Source: Pseudomonadota bacterium (GTDB lineage Bacteria; Pseudomonadota; Gammaproteobacteria; Steroidobacterales; Steroidobacteraceae). Taken from it: a stretch of DNA of 51,337 nucleotides. The notes below the pieces were generated by a model. The model was not told where the DNA came from. It made no database searches and saw only the letters and a list, made by a program, of their open reading frames with translations. The translations under genes were made by a program, and so were the position numbers. The stretch spans positions 1-51,337 of the forward strand of contig JANXOV010000033.1 of the NCBI GenBank assembly GCA_025357635.1, written 5' to 3'. Below, piece after piece: positions 49,402 to 51,337 of the stretch. Positions within the stretch are counted from its first letter, which is position 1; the number at the start of each line of letters is the position of its first letter.

Positions 49402-50174
49402 GCAGCCGGCGAAGCGCAGGCGTGGCAGGCATTCTGGCCGCGCTGACGGGCGTGCTGGCATTGTCGCTGCTGCCGGAATCCTCCGCGCTGGCGCAGGCGG
49501 CGATGCCTGCGATTGCGGTCAAGACCGGCGCCGGCGGTGCGCAGACCTACTCGCTCACCTTCCAGGTGCTGATTTTGATGACGGCGCTGACCATGCTGCC
49601 GGCCATCCTGCTGTCGATGACGGCGTTCACGCGCATCATCATTGTGTTGTCGATTCTGCGCCAGGCGCTGGGCATGGCGCAGACGCCGCCGAATCAGGTG
49701 CTGACCGGGCTGGCCTTGTTTCTCACTTTCTTCGTCATGAGTTCGGTGATCACGCAGTCCTTTGATACCGGCATCAAGCCGTATCTGGATGGCAAGCTCA
49801 GTGGCGAGATCGCCATCGACAACACGCTCAAGCCCTTGAAGGGGTTCATGCTGGCGCAGACCCGTGAAACCGACCTTGCGTTGTTTTCCAAGCTGTCGGG
49901 CAAGGGCTCGTTCCGCTCGGCCGAGGACGTGCCGCTGTCCGTGCTGATGCCCACCTTTCTAACCAGCGAGCTGAAGACGGCGTTTCAGATCGGATTCATG
50001 GTGTTCATTCCCTTTCTGGTGATCGATCTGGTCGTGGCGAGCGTGCTGATGTCAATGGGCATGATGATGCTCTCGCCGATGCTCGTGTCGCTGCCGTTCA
50101 AGATCATGCTGTTCGTTCTGGTCGACGGCTGGACGCTGTTGATGGGCACGCTGGCATCGAGCTTCCACCTATGA
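49398..50174 (+). CDS. fliP: flagellar export gate protein FliP
   Basis: 258 residues. Cleavable-type N-terminal signal (about 1-33), then FliP motifs: LTMLPAILLSMTAFTRIIIVLSILRQALGM, LTGLALFLTFFVM and the C-terminal LPFKIMLFVLVDGWTLLMGTL. FliP pentamers with FliQ and FliR make the export pore. Overlaps fliQ by 4 bp. Confidence 0.96.
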   Translation: MSSRRSAGVAGILAALTGVLALSLLPESSALAQAAMPAIAVKTGAGGAQTYSLTFQVLILMTALTMLPAILLSMTAFTRIIIVLSILRQALGMAQTPPNQVLTGLALFLTFFVMSSVITQSFDTGIKPYLDGKLSGEIAIDNTLKPLKGFMLAQTRETDLALFSKLSGKGSFRSAEDVPLSVLMPTFLTSELKTAFQIGFMVFIPFLVIDLVVASVLMSMGMMMLSPMLVSLPFKIMLFVLVDGWTLLMGTLASSFHL

Positions 50175-50440
50175 CGCCCTCCATGGTGCTGGATCTGGGC
50201 CATCAGGCGCTCATCGTCACTTCGATGATCGCGGCGCCATTGCTGCTGATGGCGCTGCTGGCAGGGCTCGTGATCGGCATGCTGCAGGCCGCCACGCAGA
50301 TCAACGAGGCGACCTTGAGCTTCATTCCCAAACTGCTGATGCTGGTGCTGACCCTGTTCATTGCCGGGCCCTGGATGCTGCGCGTGTTGATCGACTATAC
50401 GCACGACCTGTACGCCAGCATTCCGAGTGTGATCGGCTGA
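50171..50440 (+). CDS. fliQ: flagellar export gate protein FliQ
   Basis: 89 residues with two membrane helices (about 17-38 and 52-75), normal for FliQ. Motifs LLAGLVIGMLQAATQINEATLSFIPKL are diagnostic. It lies on the outside of the FliPR pore. Confidence 0.96.
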   Translation: MTPSMVLDLGHQALIVTSMIAAPLLLMALLAGLVIGMLQAATQINEATLSFIPKLLMLVLTLFIAGPWMLRVLIDYTHDLYASIPSVIG

Positions 50441-50446
50441 ACGCGC

Positions 50447-51256
50447 GTGGCCGCTGTGAAGGAAGTATCGATCGATGCGGCAGAAATCGCCGCTACGCTG
50501 CTGCGCATCTGGTGGCCGCTGCTGCGTGTCGGCGGATTCGTGCTCGCGGCACCCGTCATCGGTTCCTCACTCGTTCCGCGCAGCGCGCGCATCGCGTTCT
50601 CCCTGGCGCTGGGGTTCATCCTGGCGCCGCTCGCGCCGGTGCCGGCGGACTTGAGCATTTTCTCAGGCGCAGGCGCACTGGCGAGCATGAATCAGGTGCT
50701 GATTGGCCTTGCCATCGGCATGACCGTGCAACTCGTGTTCGATGCGCTGGCGCTGGCCGGTCAGACCGTCTCGATGACCATGGGCCTGGGGTATGCGACG
50801 CTGGTGGACCCGCAGCGCGGCGCCAACACGGCCGTTTTGGGGCAGATGTTCACCATCCTGGGCATGCTGGTGTACCTGTCGGTGGACGGTCATCTGGTGC
50901 TGCTCGGATCGCTGGCGCGCAGCTTTCAAACCCTGCCCGTCGGCGCCGCTCCGCTGGACCGCGATTTCTTCGGCGCCGTTGCGGGCTGGGGCGCGCGGGT
51001 TTTCGAGTCCGGCCTGCTGATCGCACTGCCTGCGACGGTGGCCCTCATCATCGTGAATCTGGCGCTGGGTGTCGTGACGCGCGCGGCACCGCAGCTGAAT
51101 CTGTTCGGCATCGGCTTTCCCATCACCATGCTGGCGGGCTTTTTCGCGCTCATCGTCGGCATGGATAGCATCATGACCGGCATGGGCCATCTGATTCAGG
51201 ACGCGCTGGTCATGGCGTCGGATCTGGTTTCCACCTCGGCAGCGGGCGTGCGCTGA
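50447..51256 (+). CDS. fliR: flagellar export gate protein FliR
   Basis: 269 residues from GTG 50447, multi-pass membrane protein. Family segments RVGGFVLAAPVIGSSLVPRSARIAFSLALGFIL (split by a short turn) and GLAIGMTVQLVFDALALAGQTVSMTMGLGYATLVDP are clear. The stop shares a base with the flhB start. Confidence 0.96.
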   Translation: MAAVKEVSIDAAEIAATLLRIWWPLLRVGGFVLAAPVIGSSLVPRSARIAFSLALGFILAPLAPVPADLSIFSGAGALASMNQVLIGLAIGMTVQLVFDALALAGQTVSMTMGLGYATLVDPQRGANTAVLGQMFTILGMLVYLSVDGHLVLLGSLARSFQTLPVGAAPLDRDFFGAVAGWGARVFESGLLIALPATVALIIVNLALGVVTRAAPQLNLFGIGFPITMLAGFFALIVGMDSIMTGMGHLIQDALVMASDLVSTSAAGVR

Positions 51257-51337
51257 TGGCTGAAACGGAAAACTCCGAACGCACCGAAGAGCCCTCGCAG
51301 CGCCGCCTGCAGCAGGCGCGCGAGCGCGGCAATGTGC
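51256..51337 (+). CDS. flhB: flagellar export protein FlhB (5' end only)
   Basis: 27 codons before the window edge, MAETENSERTEEPSQRRLQQ onward, match the conserved FlhB N-terminus (ERTEEPT-xRRLxxAREKGxV). ATG overlaps the fliR stop by one base. FlhB is the substrate-specificity switch partner of FliK. The rest lies outside. Confidence 0.93.
   Translation, partial: MAETENSERTEEPSQRRLQQARERGNV

Overview
The window is about 51 kb of high-GC DNA from a motile Gram-negative bacterium. Most of it is one large polar-type flagellar locus. The gene order (flgA/flgM/flgN opposite flgBCDEFGHIJKL, then fliC-flaG-fliD-fliS-fliT, a FleQ-like activator, a FleS/FleR-type two-component pair, fliEFGHIJK, fliLMNOPQR and the start of flhB), sigma-54 promoters on the structural operons, sigma-28 promoters at flgM and fliC, and L/P-ring genes (flgH, flgI) all point to a gammaproteobacterium. 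Something near the Xanthomonadales, Nevskiales or Steroidobacterales is my inference, not something the sequence proves.

Positions 1-13.3 kb are non-flagellar. They hold the end-truncated start of a TerC-family membrane protein; a minus-strand group with two small cupins and a secreted D-aminoacylase-type amidohydrolase; a secreted beta-lactamase-fold serine hydrolase; a double-length UvrA in which two complete UvrA units are fused; and, divergent from it, a secreted FecR/DUF6600-type protein with a repetitive Arg/Pro/Gln tail.

Positions 13.3-15.6 kb (minus strand) carry regulatory and export-support genes: a small membrane protein, a single-domain PilZ protein, an unusual CsrA, the chaperone FlgN, the anti-sigma factor FlgM (behind a clear sigma-28 promoter) and the P-ring chaperone FlgA. 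The flgA-flgB gap holds two nearly identical divergent sigma-54 promoters. Positions 15.9-26.0 kb are the rod, hook, ring and hook-junction genes flgB to flgL, tightly packed. A rimO-slyD housekeeping pair on the opposite strand (26.0-27.9 kb) separates them from the filament block (fliC, flaG, fliD, fliS, fliT, atypical PilZ gene). The regulator block follows (33.2-36.9 kb), then basal body, switch, export ATPase and hook-length genes (36.9-43.9 kb). A second non-flagellar insert (43.96-47.0 kb: PLP-dependent dehydratase plus OmpR-type response regulator and kinase) lies before fliL-fliR/flhB.

The hierarchy readable from the DNA is as follows. A FleQ-family activator would act at sigma-54 promoters found here at flgA, flgB, fliD, fleS, fliK and fliL. 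Sigma-28 drives fliC and flgM, with FlgM as the secretion-coupled brake. Points worth a second look are the FleQ-like activator, which lacks almost its whole N-terminal receiver-like domain; a CsrA with a roughly 17-residue insertion and no C-terminal helix, encoded in the flgM operon; and three sigma-54 promoters (flgA, fleS, fliK) placed so that the predicted transcript begins only about 2-4 nt from the start codon, without a Shine-Dalgarno sequence. I see no CRISPR array, insertion sequence, tRNA or rRNA in the window.
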